Below, piece after piece: positions 16,546-24,200 of a stretch of DNA of 64,000 nucleotides. A program made the position numbers and the translations under genes. Numbering within the stretch: position 1 is the first letter of the stretch; each line of letters begins with the position of its first letter. The notes below the pieces were generated by a model, which ran no database searches, was not told where the DNA came from, and was given only the letters and a program-made list of their open reading frames with translations. Source of the DNA: Jiangella alba (lineage in GTDB: Bacteria > Actinomycetota > Actinomycetes > Jiangellales > Jiangellaceae); the NCBI RefSeq assembly GCF_900106035.1, contig NZ_FNUC01000004.1, positions 2,170,001 through 2,234,000 on the forward strand, read 5' to 3'.

Positions 16546-17304
16546 GTGGCATCGTCTGACGCGATCCTGGCCGCCCGCCTCGCCACCGAGGCGGGCGCGC
16601 TGCTGCTCGCGCTGCGCCGCGACCACGACCCGTCCGCCGGCGCTCAGGCGCTGCGCGACGCCGGTGACGCCGCGGCGCACCGGTTCCTCGTCGCCGCGCT
16701 GGCCGAGCAGCGTCCAGGCGACGCCGTGCTCAGCGAGGAGGCGCCCGACACCGCCGAGCGGCTGGACGCCCGGCGGGTCTGGATCGTCGACCCGCTCGAC
16801 GGCACCCGCGAGTTCGGCGACGGCCGCGACGACTGGGCGGTGCACGTGGCGCTCTGGCAGGACGGCGAGCTGGCCGCCGGCGCCGTCGCGCTGCCCGGCC
16901 TCGGCGCCACGCTGACCAGCGACCCCGCCGCCGTCGTCCCGCCCCGCCCGGCCCACGCCGCGCCGCGCCTCGCCGTCAGCCGCAGCCGTCCGCCCGCCGC
17001 CGCCCAGCGCGCCGCGGCCGCCCTGGGCGCCGAGCTGGTGCCGATGGGCTCGGCCGGGTTCAAGGTCGCCGCCGTCGTGCGCGGCGAGGCCGACGCGTAC
17101 GTCCACGCCGGCGGCCAGTACGAGTGGGACTCCGCCGCGCCGGTGGCCGTCGCCCGGGCCGCGGGCCTGCACGCCAGTCGCGTCGACGGCTCGCCGCTGC
17201 GCTACAACGAGGCCGACCCGTACCTCCCCGACCTGCTCGTCGCCCGCCCGGAGCTCGCCGACGCGCTCCTGGCCGCCGTCGCCGAACCCGCGAGGTCCGC
17301 ATGA
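16546..17304 (+). CDS. cysQ: 3'(2'),5'-bisphosphate nucleotidase / inositol monophosphatase family protein
   Basis: A 252-residue Mg-dependent phosphatase. The family metal-binding motifs are present: SEEAPD (for the usual EE of GEE/SEE), WIVDPLDGTREF (DPxDGT) and YEWDSAAPVAVARAAG (WDxAAP). It would hydrolyse 3'-phosphoadenosine 5'-phosphate formed in sulfate activation. GTG 16546 follows a CGAGGAG site. It overlaps cysD by 4 bases (ATGA), which supports CysQ over inositol monophosphatase. Confidence 0.88.
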   Translation: MASSDAILAARLATEAGALLLALRRDHDPSAGAQALRDAGDAAAHRFLVAALAEQRPGDAVLSEEAPDTAERLDARRVWIVDPLDGTREFGDGRDDWAVHVALWQDGELAAGAVALPGLGATLTSDPAAVVPPRPAHAAPRLAVSRSRPPAAAQRAAAALGAELVPMGSAGFKVAAVVRGEADAYVHAGGQYEWDSAAPVAVARAAGLHASRVDGSPLRYNEADPYLPDLLVARPELADALLAAVAEPARSA

Positions 17305-18209
17305 CGATCCACGAGTACCAGCTCTCGCAGCTCGACTACCTCGAGGCCGAGGCGGTGCACATCTTCCGCGAGGTCGCCGCCGAACTGGAGCGCCCGGTGC
17401 TGCTGTTCTCCGGCGGCAAGGACTCCATCGTCATGCTCCGGCTGGCCGAGAAGGCGTTCTGGCCGGCCCCGATGCCGTTCCCCGTCATGCACGTCGACAC
17501 CGGGCACAACTTCCCCGAGGTGCTGGAGTTCCGCGACCGCCGGGTCGCCGAGCTGGGCGTCAACCTCGTCGTCGCGTCCGTGCCCGACGCCATCGAGCGC
17601 GGGCTGGTGGCCGAGGAGCCGAACGGCTCGCGCAACCGCATCCAGACGCCGGTGCTGCTCGAGGCGGTCGAGAAGCACCGGTTCAGCGCGCTGTTCGGCG
17701 GCGCCCGCCGCGACGAGGAGAAGGCGCGGGCCAAGGAACGGGTGTTCTCGTTCCGCGACGACTTCGGTCAGTGGGACCCGAAGAACCAGCGCCCGGAGCT
17801 GTGGAACCTGTACAACGGCCGCATCCACCTGGGCGAGAGCATCCGGGTGTTCCCGCTGTCGAACTGGACCGAGCTCGACGTCTGGCACTACATCCAGCGC
17901 GAGGAGATCGCCGTCCCAGCGATCTACTACGCGCACGAGCGCGAGGTGTTCGAGCGCGACGGCATGCTGTTCGCGAACAACGAGTTCTGCCGCCCGCGCG
18001 AGGGCGAGCCGACGTTCACCGCGACCGTCCGCTACCGCACCGTCGGCGACGCGTCGCTGACGGCCGCGGTGCGCTCCGACGCCGACACCGTCGAGAAGGT
18101 CATCGAGGAGGTCGCGGCCACCCGGCTCACCGAGCGCGGTGCCACCCGCGGCGACGACCGCGTCAGCGAGGCCGCGATGGAGGACCGGAAGAAGGAAGGC
18201 TACTTCTGA
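17301..18209 (+). CDS. cysD: Sulfate adenylyltransferase subunit 2 (ATP sulfurylase small subunit)
   Basis: A 302-residue PAPS reductase-fold enzyme that forms adenylyl sulfate from ATP and sulfate together with the GTPase CysN. The PP-loop is LLFSGGKDSIVMLRLAEKAF, followed by MHVDTGHNFPEVLEFRD. The long conserved C-terminus (FSFRDDFGQWDPKNQRPELW, KEGYF end) is the CysD form rather than CysH. It overlaps cysQ and is one base from cysN, so the three form a tight operon for sulfate activation. Confidence 0.97.
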   Translation: MTIHEYQLSQLDYLEAEAVHIFREVAAELERPVLLFSGGKDSIVMLRLAEKAFWPAPMPFPVMHVDTGHNFPEVLEFRDRRVAELGVNLVVASVPDAIERGLVAEEPNGSRNRIQTPVLLEAVEKHRFSALFGGARRDEEKARAKERVFSFRDDFGQWDPKNQRPELWNLYNGRIHLGESIRVFPLSNWTELDVWHYIQREEIAVPAIYYAHEREVFERDGMLFANNEFCRPREGEPTFTATVRYRTVGDASLTAAVRSDADTVEKVIEEVAATRLTERGATRGDDRVSEAAMEDRKKEGYF

Positions 18210-18210
18210 G

Positions 18211-19461
18211 ATGGATCTGCTCAGGTTCGCCACCGCCGGCTCCGTCGACGACGGCAAGAGCACGCTGATCGGGCGGCTGCTGTTCGACTCGAAGGCGATC
18301 TTCACCGACCAGCTCGAGAGCGTCGAACGCACCAGCCAGCAACGCGGCGACGAGTACACCGACCTATCGCTGCTCACCGACGGCCTGCGTGCCGAGCGCG
18401 AGCAGGGCATCACCATCGACGTGGCGTACCGCTACTTCGCCACGCCGCGGCGCAAGTTCATCATCGCCGACACCCCGGGGCACATCCAGTACACCCGGAA
18501 CATGGTCACCGGCGCCTCGACGGCCGACCTCGCGATCGTGCTGGTCGACGCGCGCAAGGGGATGGTCGAGCAGAGCCGGCGGCACGCGTTCCTGGTGTCG
18601 CTGCTGCGGGTGCCGCACCTCGTGCTCGCCGTGAACAAGATGGACCTCGTCGACTGGTCGCAGGAGGTGTTCGAGGGCATCGAGAAGGAGTTCTCCTCGT
18701 TCGCGACCAAGCTCGACGTCCCCGACCTCACCGTCGTCCCGATCTCCGCGCTGCACGGCGACAACATCGTCAGCCGGTCGCCGAACATGCCGTGGTACGA
18801 GGGCCCGTCGCTGCTGCACCACCTCGAGCACGTGCACATCGCCAGCGACCGCAACCTCGTCGACGTCCGGTTCCCGGTGCAGTACGTCATCCGGCCGCAG
18901 TCGCTGCAGCGCACCGACTACCGCGCCTACGCGGGCCAGGTCGCCGGCGGCGTGCTCAAGGCCGGCGACGAGGTCATGGTGCTGCCCAGCGGGTTCACCA
19001 CCCGCATCGCCGGCATCGACACCGCCGACGGCCCCGTGGGCGAAGCGTTCGCGCCGATGTCGGTGACGGTCCGGCTCGAGGACGAGATCGACATCTCCCG
19101 CGGCGACATGATCTGCCGCCCGCACAACCAGCCGGCGGTCGCGCAGGACATCGACGCCATGATCTGCTGGATGGCCGAGACGCCGCTGGCGCCCGGGCAG
19201 AAGCTGGCGATCAAGCACACGACGCGGTCGGCGCGGGCGCTGGTGAAGGAGCTGCAGTACCGCCTCGACGTCAACTCGCTGCACCGCGACGACACCGCCA
19301 CCCAGCTCGGCCTCAACGACATCGGCCGGGTGCGGCTGCGTACCACCGTGCCGCTGCTGGCCGACGAGTACCGCCGCAACCGGCAGACCGGCGGCTTCAT
19401 CCTCATCGACGAAGCCACCAACCGCACGGTGGGCGCCGGCATGATCACCTCGGCGAGCTGA
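18211..19461 (+). CDS. cysN: Sulfate adenylyltransferase subunit 1 (GTPase)
   Basis: A 416-residue EF-Tu-like GTPase that drives ATP sulfurylase. G1 is GSVDDGKSTLIGRLL, G3 DTPGHIQY, G4 NKMDLVDW, and the effector threonine lies in ERTSQQRGDEYTDLSLLTDGLRAEREQGITIDVAYRYF. Two beta-barrel domains follow. The length shows that no APS kinase (CysC) domain is fused, and none follows, so PAPS synthesis must be encoded elsewhere or the cell uses APS directly. The lasso cluster begins 47 bases downstream on the same strand. Confidence 0.97.
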   Translation: MDLLRFATAGSVDDGKSTLIGRLLFDSKAIFTDQLESVERTSQQRGDEYTDLSLLTDGLRAEREQGITIDVAYRYFATPRRKFIIADTPGHIQYTRNMVTGASTADLAIVLVDARKGMVEQSRRHAFLVSLLRVPHLVLAVNKMDLVDWSQEVFEGIEKEFSSFATKLDVPDLTVVPISALHGDNIVSRSPNMPWYEGPSLLHHLEHVHIASDRNLVDVRFPVQYVIRPQSLQRTDYRAYAGQVAGGVLKAGDEVMVLPSGFTTRIAGIDTADGPVGEAFAPMSVTVRLEDEIDISRGDMICRPHNQPAVAQDIDAMICWMAETPLAPGQKLAIKHTTRSARALVKELQYRLDVNSLHRDDTATQLGLNDIGRVRLRTTVPLLADEYRRNRQTGGFILIDEATNRTVGAGMITSAS

Positions 19462-19473
19462 GCGAGGGTGCGC

Positions 19474-19505
19474 TACAGTTCGCCATAGCAGGATTCTTTG
19501 GGGGG
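19474..19505 (+). promoter_or_regulatory. Promoter-like element and G-run leader of the lasso peptide cluster
   Basis: A TACAGT -10-like box (19474-19479) lies in the 47-base gap after cysN. A run of six G at 19500-19505, in the context TTTGGGGGGCCG, stands three bases before ATG 19509 and is the only candidate ribosome binding site. The -35 region is weak, so read-through from the cys operon is possible. Confidence 0.45.
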
Positions 19506-19508
19506 CCG

Positions 19509-19772
19509 ATGAAACTGCGCACCAATAGCGTCAGCTGGCGCGAGATCGACGGCGAGACGGTCATTCTGGACCTCTCGTCGTCCACCTACTTGAAGACCAA
19601 TGCCGCGGGCTCGACCATCATGCGGCTGCTGGCCGAGGAACGCACCACCGCGGAACTCGCCGACGGCCTCGTCGAGGAGTACGGCATTCCGGCCGAGCAG
19701 GCCACGGCGGACACCGAGACCTTCGTCGCGATGCTGCGCGAGCGGAACCTTCTCGAGACCGCCGATTCCTAG
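19509..19772 (+). CDS. Lasso peptide RRE protein (PqqD-like, B1)
   Basis: An 87-residue PqqD-family protein, MKLRTNSVSWREIDGETVIL onward, with the typical LDLSSSTYLKTNAAGSTIMRLL stretch and a helical C-terminus. In split lasso systems this RiPP recognition element (called B1) binds the precursor leader and delivers it to the peptidase B2. Placement directly before two precursor genes, the cyclase and B2 supports this role. It opens the cluster. The start is set by ATG 19509 after the G-run. Confidence 0.92.
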   Translation: MKLRTNSVSWREIDGETVILDLSSSTYLKTNAAGSTIMRLLAEERTTAELADGLVEEYGIPAEQATADTETFVAMLRERNLLETADS

Positions 19773-19845
19773 TGTCCGTTCCAGCGGCGTTCGGCCGCCG
19801 GTCCGGCAGCTCCATCCATCCGCAGAAACGAAAGTGGGGGCTCTG

Positions 19846-19980
19846 ATGGCGTACGAAGCGCCGACGCTCGAGGAGATCGGCTCGGTCCGCGAGCTCACGC
19901 TCGCCGCGAGCGGCCGTGGCCGATCCGACCAGGTCCAGTGGTTCCGTTACGACAACGACCCCGGTGGCGTGCTGTCCTGA
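19846..19980 (+). CDS. Lasso peptide precursor A1
   Basis: A 44-residue precursor missed by ordinary size filters. The leader (residues 1-19) has the actinobacterial motif YxxPxLxxxGxxxxxT exactly: Tyr3, Pro6, Leu8, Gly12 and Thr18. With Thr at the penultimate leader position, cleavage after Leu19 gives a 25-residue core starting AASGRGRSD, so Ala1 would be joined to the side chain of Asp9 in a nine-residue ring. The tail carries Trp, Phe and Tyr that could act as steric plugs, and ends GGVLS with Ser at the C-terminus, a possible kinase target. A GTGGGGG stretch lies 5 bases upstream. Confidence 0.92.
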   Translation: MAYEAPTLEEIGSVRELTLAASGRGRSDQVQWFRYDNDPGGVLS

Positions 19981-19983
19981 CGC

Positions 19984-19996
19984 CCCGGCAACCGGG
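19984..19996 (+). terminator. Small hairpin after precursor A1
   Basis: CCCGG-CAA-CCGGG, three bases beyond the A1 stop codon. It has no T-run and is weak, so it may slow decay or partly terminate rather than end the transcript. Confidence 0.3.
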
Positions 19997-20145
19997 ACGG
20001 AACGGTCGGAAAGCGGTTGTCCGAGGAAATGTAGGCAAAAGCCTCCAACAATGGCTTCCGGGCGGTACGATCTCGGTCTGTTAGAAGGCAGGGCGTTGGT
20101 GGATGCGCTGCCGTTATCGCCTCCGCAGTGAGGCTTCGAGAAGGG

Positions 20146-20148
20146 GGG
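20146..20148 (+). promoter_or_regulatory. G-run leader of precursor A2
   Basis: Six G at 20143-20148 (GAAGGGGGGCACGGCC) precede ATG 20156 by seven bases. A TACGAT -10-like box at 20066-20071 in the 175-base A1-A2 gap could provide A2 with its own promoter. Confidence 0.45.
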
Positions 20149-20155
20149 CACGGCC

Positions 20156-20299
20156 ATGGCGTATCAGCCACCCGTGTTGGAAGAGGTCGGATCCGTGCGT
20201 GAGTTGACACTCGCGCAGGGCGGCCAGGGCTCGTCGGACCAGTTCCTCTGGTTCAAGTGGGGGAACGACAAGCCGCCGGGCGGTGGCGGCCTCTCCTGA
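20156..20299 (+). CDS. Lasso peptide precursor A2
   Basis: A 47-residue paralogue of A1 with a nearly identical leader (MAYQPPVLEEVGSVRELTL) that keeps every residue of the YxxPxLxxxGxxxxxT motif. Cleavage after Leu19 gives a 28-residue core beginning AQGGQGSSD, again with Ala1 and Asp9 as ring partners. The tail contains WFKW-type aromatic residues as possible plugs, a Pro/Gly-rich segment and a C-terminal LS. The two cores conserve ring size, the aromatic cluster and the terminal Ser but differ elsewhere, which suggests gene duplication and divergence under one set of enzymes. Confidence 0.92.
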   Translation: MAYQPPVLEEVGSVRELTLAQGGQGSSDQFLWFKWGNDKPPGGGGLS

Positions 20300-20311
20300 C
20301 GCCGTCAGCCA

Positions 20312-20357
20312 GAGACACGGCGGAGTCGTCCGGTCACCGGTGACTCCGCCGTGTCTC
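20312..20357 (+). terminator. Strong intercistronic hairpin between precursor A2 and the cyclase
   Basis: GAGACACGGCGGAGTC (20312-20327) pairs perfectly with GACTCCGCCGTGTCTC (20342-20357), a 16-bp stem; the 14-base loop itself contains CCGGT-C-ACCGG. No T-run follows. Position 13 bases after the A2 stop and 26 before the cyclase start suggests partial termination or 3'-end protection so that precursor mRNA exceeds enzyme mRNA. Confidence 0.8.
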
Positions 20358-20382
20358 GCTCGTGGTGTCGGGGGAGCATCGC

Positions 20383-21597
20383 GTGAATCCACATTCCGCC
20401 GCAGCGCGAATGGACGCCGGTTCGGCGCAATCCACGCCGCGCTATTTCCGGCTTTCCGCGTTCGAGATCGCCACGTCCTGGGTGCACGGCTCGTTGTCCG
20501 CGCCGCCACCTCCGGAGACGGCCGCGACTCCACGCGAGGCACTGGACGACGCCCTGCGCCCGGCACTGCTGCGCGCGCCGTGCTTCGTCTCGTTCTCCGG
20601 CGGGCGTGACTCGTCGGCCATCCTGGCGGCCGCGACGGCACTGGCCCGGCGCGAGGGGCACGCCGACCCCGTCCCCGTCACCGAGATCTACCCGGACGTC
20701 CCCGACGCCGACGAGGCGGACTGGCAGCGGCTGGTGGTCGAGCACCTCGGCCTGACCGAGTGGGTGCGGCTGCCGATCCGGGGCGAGAGCGACCTGCTGG
20801 GCGACGGCGCCAGGACCAGCCTGCTGCGCCGCGGCGTGCTGTGGCCGCCGCCGTTCCACGTCAAGGACCGGCTGTTCGAGACCGTCACGGGCGGGTCGAT
20901 CCTCACCGGTGAGGGCGGCGACGAGGTCATCGGGCCGCGCCGCACGACCCCGGTGACGCTGCTGGTGCGCAAGCGCCGCCGGCCCCGTCCGGAACTGCTG
21001 GCCGCGACCGCCGCCGCGCTGGCGCCGGGCCCGGTGCGCGCGTTCCGGGTGCGCCGTCAGATGAGCGGCGACGCGCAGCAGCCCTGGCTGCGTCCGGCGG
21101 TCGCCCGCCGGCACCGCCGGCTGCTCGCCGCCGACGAGGGGTCCGAGCCGCTGGCGTGGGACCGGTCGCTGTGGTGGGTGCGGCACCGCCGCGCCGTCGA
21201 CGCCGTCATCGCCAACTACTCCGCGCTGGGCGCCGAGTTCGACGTGGCCGTCGGCCACCCGCTGCTCGACACCGGCTTCCTCGCCGCGCTCACCCGCTTC
21301 GGCGGCCGGTGGGGGTTCGCCGGGCGCACCGCGCTGATGCGCATCCTGTTCGCCGACGTGCTGCCCGACGAGATCCTGCGCCGGTCCAGCAAGGCCAGCT
21401 TCGACCGCGCCTACATGGGCGAGCCGACGCGCGCGTTCGCCCGCGACTGGGACGGCTCGGGCGTGGACGCCGCACTCGTCGATCCCGAGACGCTACGGGC
21501 CGGTTGGCTGTCCGACCGGCCCTCGACCCTGTCCGGCACGCTGCTGCAGCAGGCCTGGCTGGCCGCGCAGCCCAGCCCTCCGCGAGGTGCCGCATGA
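20383..21597 (+). CDS. Lasso peptide cyclase (asparagine synthetase-like, C), short form
   Basis: A 404-residue member of the asparagine synthetase C family, which in lasso clusters activates the Asp/Glu side chain as an AMP ester and forms the ring amide. The ATP PP-loop SGGRDS is at residues 72-77 and GEGGDE further on. Typical lasso cyclases have about 200 residues of glutaminase-like fold before the PP-loop; here only 71 precede it, so that domain is missing. GTG 20383 follows GGGGGAG at a good distance; GTG 20362 would add only seven residues. The stop overlaps B2. Confidence 0.9.
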   Translation: MNPHSAAARMDAGSAQSTPRYFRLSAFEIATSWVHGSLSAPPPPETAATPREALDDALRPALLRAPCFVSFSGGRDSSAILAAATALARREGHADPVPVTEIYPDVPDADEADWQRLVVEHLGLTEWVRLPIRGESDLLGDGARTSLLRRGVLWPPPFHVKDRLFETVTGGSILTGEGGDEVIGPRRTTPVTLLVRKRRRPRPELLAATAAALAPGPVRAFRVRRQMSGDAQQPWLRPAVARRHRRLLAADEGSEPLAWDRSLWWVRHRRAVDAVIANYSALGAEFDVAVGHPLLDTGFLAALTRFGGRWGFAGRTALMRILFADVLPDEILRRSSKASFDRAYMGEPTRAFARDWDGSGVDAALVDPETLRAGWLSDRPSTLSGTLLQQAWLAAQPSPPRGAA

Positions 21598-22049
21598 GGA
21601 ATCCCCTGACGCTGGTCCGGGCCGTACCGCTGCGCGAGTGGCCGTCCGTCTGGGCGGCCGCCGTCATCGCCGCGACGGTCGAGGTCGGCCTGCGGGTCGC
21701 GCGGCTGCCGCGGCTGGCCGCCTGGCTGGGCGCCCCGCTGGGGCTGGAACAGGAGTCGCCGCTGATGCCGGCCGGCGGTGCGACGGCGCGGCTGTCCGCG
21801 ACCGAGCGGCGGCGGCTGCGCGCCACCTGGCGCGTGCTGCGGCACTGGCCGTTCGGCGACACCTGCCTGCGCCGCGCGCTGGTCGGCGGACACGTGCTGC
21901 GCCGCCGGAAGCCGGTGCTGCGGGTCGGCGTCGCCAAGATCGAGGGGCGGATCCAGGCGCACGCCTGGCTGGAGATCGACGGCGTGAGCCTGGACCCGGT
22001 CGGTGCGGCCACGTACCGGACGTTCGAGGCGATGGGCGGGACGCGATGA
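21594..22049 (+). CDS. Lasso leader peptidase (transglutaminase-like, B2)
   Basis: A 151-residue cysteine protease-like protein of the lasso B2 family, which removes the leader after the penultimate Thr region. The conserved block is GDTCLRRALVGGHVLRRRKP with catalytic Cys91, then AHAWLEIDGVSLDP with His123 and the Asp that follows. The N-terminal 60 residues are helical. It overlaps the cyclase by 4 bases and the kinase by 4 bases, so all three are translationally coupled. Confidence 0.92.
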   Translation: MRNPLTLVRAVPLREWPSVWAAAVIAATVEVGLRVARLPRLAAWLGAPLGLEQESPLMPAGGATARLSATERRRLRATWRVLRHWPFGDTCLRRALVGGHVLRRRKPVLRVGVAKIEGRIQAHAWLEIDGVSLDPVGAATYRTFEAMGGTR

Positions 22050-23002
22050 GGACGGAGCGGCAGCTGCTCTACGGACTTCGGGTGGCCTCGGAGGTCCCGC
22101 TGCACCAGGAACGGGCCGTCGCGGCGGAGGGGGAGCCGGACGTCGACATCCGGTGGGGCGACCCGGTGCCGCTGACGACGCATGCGCCGGCCGGGCGGGT
22201 GCTGGCGCACCTCGAGACCGACCAGCCGTACTACACGTTCACCCAGGTCGCCGACGGCGGCTGGCTGCTGCGGTTCTACCGGACCTGCGACTTCGTCGTC
22301 GCGCCGGACGGCCGCTCGGTGCGGGTGCACGTCGTCGAGGGCGCCGACCCGGGCATCGCCGGGATCCTGACCGCCGGCGCGCTGCTGTCGTTCCTCGTGA
22401 CGATCCGCGGCGACGTCGTGCTGCACGCCAGCGCGGTACAGATCGGTGGCGGCGCGGTCGCGTTCGTCGGCCGCTCGGGCATGGGCAAGTCGACGATGGC
22501 GACCTTGATGTGCGCGGCCGGCGGCGAGCTGATCACCGACGACGTCCTGCGCCTGGACGACGACGGTGACGGGCGGCCGGTCTGCCGGCTGGGGGCGACG
22601 GAGCTGCGGTTGCGCAAGTCCGCCGCCGAGCTGGTCGAGCAGTTCGCCGTCGCACCGTCCAGCCGGCTCACCAGTGACGCCCGCGACGCCCTCAGCGTGG
22701 CGGCGTCGCGGGCCGACCGGGTGCCGCTGGCCGGGATCGTGTTCCCGCTGCCCGACCGGGAGCGCACGTCGATCGAGCTGACCCGCATGGGCGCCATGGA
22801 CGCGCTGATCACGTTGCTGCGGTTCCCGCGGCTGCTCGGCTGGACCGATCCGGAGATCCTGGACCGGCAGTTCCAGCAGGCGGGCGAGCTGGTCGAGCGG
22901 GTCCCGGTGTTCGTGGCACACGTGCCGTGGGGCCCGCCGTTCTCGCCGGCGGTCGCGCCGGCCATCGCCGACGCCGTCGGGCTGGGGACGCGGGTGGGCT
23001 GA
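22046..23002 (+). CDS. HPr kinase-like lasso peptide kinase
   Basis: A 318-residue protein of the HPr kinase/phosphorylase-like fold: a beta-rich N-terminal domain, then residues about 125-300 with HASAVQIGGGAVAFVGRSGM and Walker A GRSGMGKST at 142-150, followed by LITDDVLRL. In lasso clusters of the paeninodin type such kinases phosphorylate the hydroxyl of the C-terminal Ser of the precursor. Both precursors here end in Ser, which supports that role. It is translationally coupled to B2 and closes the cluster. A carbohydrate-type HprK role is unlikely because HPr is not encoded nearby. Confidence 0.85.
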   Translation: MRTERQLLYGLRVASEVPLHQERAVAAEGEPDVDIRWGDPVPLTTHAPAGRVLAHLETDQPYYTFTQVADGGWLLRFYRTCDFVVAPDGRSVRVHVVEGADPGIAGILTAGALLSFLVTIRGDVVLHASAVQIGGGAVAFVGRSGMGKSTMATLMCAAGGELITDDVLRLDDDGDGRPVCRLGATELRLRKSAAELVEQFAVAPSSRLTSDARDALSVAASRADRVPLAGIVFPLPDRERTSIELTRMGAMDALITLLRFPRLLGWTDPEILDRQFQQAGELVERVPVFVAHVPWGPPFSPAVAPAIADAVGLGTRVG

Positions 23003-23008
23003 GCGCCG

Positions 23009-23428
23009 TCAGCCGTGGCGGTACAGCGGCGACGCGCCTGACGTCGCGCCCGAGTGGGCGGCCGGTTCGGCGGGGGCGGCGGTCGCGGTCCCGGTGCCGG
23101 CCGCGGCGCGGTGGGCCTGGCCGAGCCAGTCGCTCACCTCGGGCTCGTCGGCCTCGCGGCCGGTCTTGCGCTCGTGGCGGGCGACCTGCTCGCGCAGGTA
23201 CTCGATCTCTTCGCGGCGGGCCCGCGAGCGGTTCACCCCGGCGACGATCGCCAGGATCCCGAGCATGAGCAACAGTCCCGCGGCGATGCCCGCGGCGAAG
23301 ACGCCCCAGACCGGCGAGTCGAGATCGACGTCGAACGCGCTGAGCGTGACGCTGTCGCCACCGGCGATGACGGCGACGATCACCGCTGCGGCGGCAGCGA
23401 CGATGAGGATCAGTCCGAGCACGATCAT
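23009..23428 (-). CDS. Two-helix membrane protein of unknown function
   Basis: A 139-residue protein with hydrophobic helices at residues about 1-23 and 42-66, then a charged, coiled-coil-prone stretch (SRARREEIEYLREQVARHERK) and a flexible Ala/Thr-rich tail. The layout resembles small LapA-like or wall-associated actinobacterial membrane proteins, but I do not recognise a specific family. It converges on the lasso kinase with only 6 bases between stops. Confidence 0.75.
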   Translation of the reverse strand: MIVLGLILIVAAAAAVIVAVIAGGDSVTLSAFDVDLDSPVWGVFAAGIAAGLLLMLGILAIVAGVNRSRARREEIEYLREQVARHERKTGREADEPEVSDWLGQAHRAAAGTGTATAAPAEPAAHSGATSGASPLYRHG

Positions 23429-23508
23429 GCCGGATCCTTTCGGGTGGCAGGCGACGTGTCAGTAGTCAACTCTTCCCGCGCCCACATCGGGGCAAACCCG
23501 GCACATCC

Positions 23509-24192
23509 CTACTCGGTCTCGCGCATGATGTCGAGGTCGACCGGCCCGTCGATGCCGTCGACCCGGGCGAAGGTGTTGACCTGCCAGACGTGCCAGCGGT
23601 CGTCGGTGGGGCGGCGGAAGAAGCGGTAGTCCCAGAGCCGGCGGTCCAGGCCGTCGCGGACCGGGTAGACGTCGTCCCAGTCCGGACGGACGTAGAACAG
23701 CAGGTCGCGGTCCCAGGCCCGCTCGACCAGCTGCACGAACGCGTCGACCTCGGCCGCCACCTGATCGGCCGGCGGCCGGTCGCTGCAGTTGCCGGTCAGC
23801 TCGAGGTCGATGACCGGCGGCAGCGCGTTGTCGTCGGGCGGGGCGACGGAGAGGAAGTTCTCGGCCTGCGCCGCGCCCGGCGCGCAGAGCGTGAAGAAGT
23901 GGTACGCGCCGCGGTCGAGCCCGGCCTGGGCGGCGCCCGCCCAGTTCTCGTCGAACCACTCGTCGACCCAGCCCTGGCCCTCGCTGGCCTTGATGTAGGC
24001 GAACTGGATGCCGTCGCGGGCCACGGCGTCCCAGTCGATCTCGTCCTGATGGGCGGAGACGTCGATGCCGTAGCGCTCGCCGTTCTCCAGTGCCGGGCGC
24101 CAGTGCGGGACGATGCCGAACCAGAGCACCGCGCCCAGGCCCAGCGCCGCGGCCACCACCACCGAGACGGTGACGATGATGCGACGGCGCAT
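23509..24192 (-). CDS. Secreted or membrane-anchored GH25 lysozyme-like protein
   Basis: A 227-residue protein with an N-terminal hydrophobic anchor (residues 5-27) and a glycoside hydrolase 25 domain. Family signatures are YGIDVSAHQDEIDW near residue 44, FAYIKASEG, GAYHFFT and PPVIDLEL with the acidic catalytic pair. GH25 enzymes cleave the beta-1,4 glycan strand of peptidoglycan. ATG 24192 follows a G-run (24206-24201) and GGGAT; an in-frame ATG at 24213 would add seven residues and place the G-run inside the gene. A role in wall remodelling is inferred. Confidence 0.88.
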   Translation of the reverse strand: MRRRIIVTVSVVVAAALGLGAVLWFGIVPHWRPALENGERYGIDVSAHQDEIDWDAVARDGIQFAYIKASEGQGWVDEWFDENWAGAAQAGLDRGAYHFFTLCAPGAAQAENFLSVAPPDDNALPPVIDLELTGNCSDRPPADQVAAEVDAFVQLVERAWDRDLLFYVRPDWDDVYPVRDGLDRRLWDYRFFRRPTDDRWHVWQVNTFARVDGIDGPVDLDIMRETE

Positions 24193-24200
24193 ATCCCGTT

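Noticed and set aside
19509-19772. PqqD-like gene as part of PQQ synthesis for the sugar dehydrogenase
   Set aside because: No pqqA, pqqB, pqqC or pqqE is nearby, and it is adjacent to lasso precursors, cyclase and B2.
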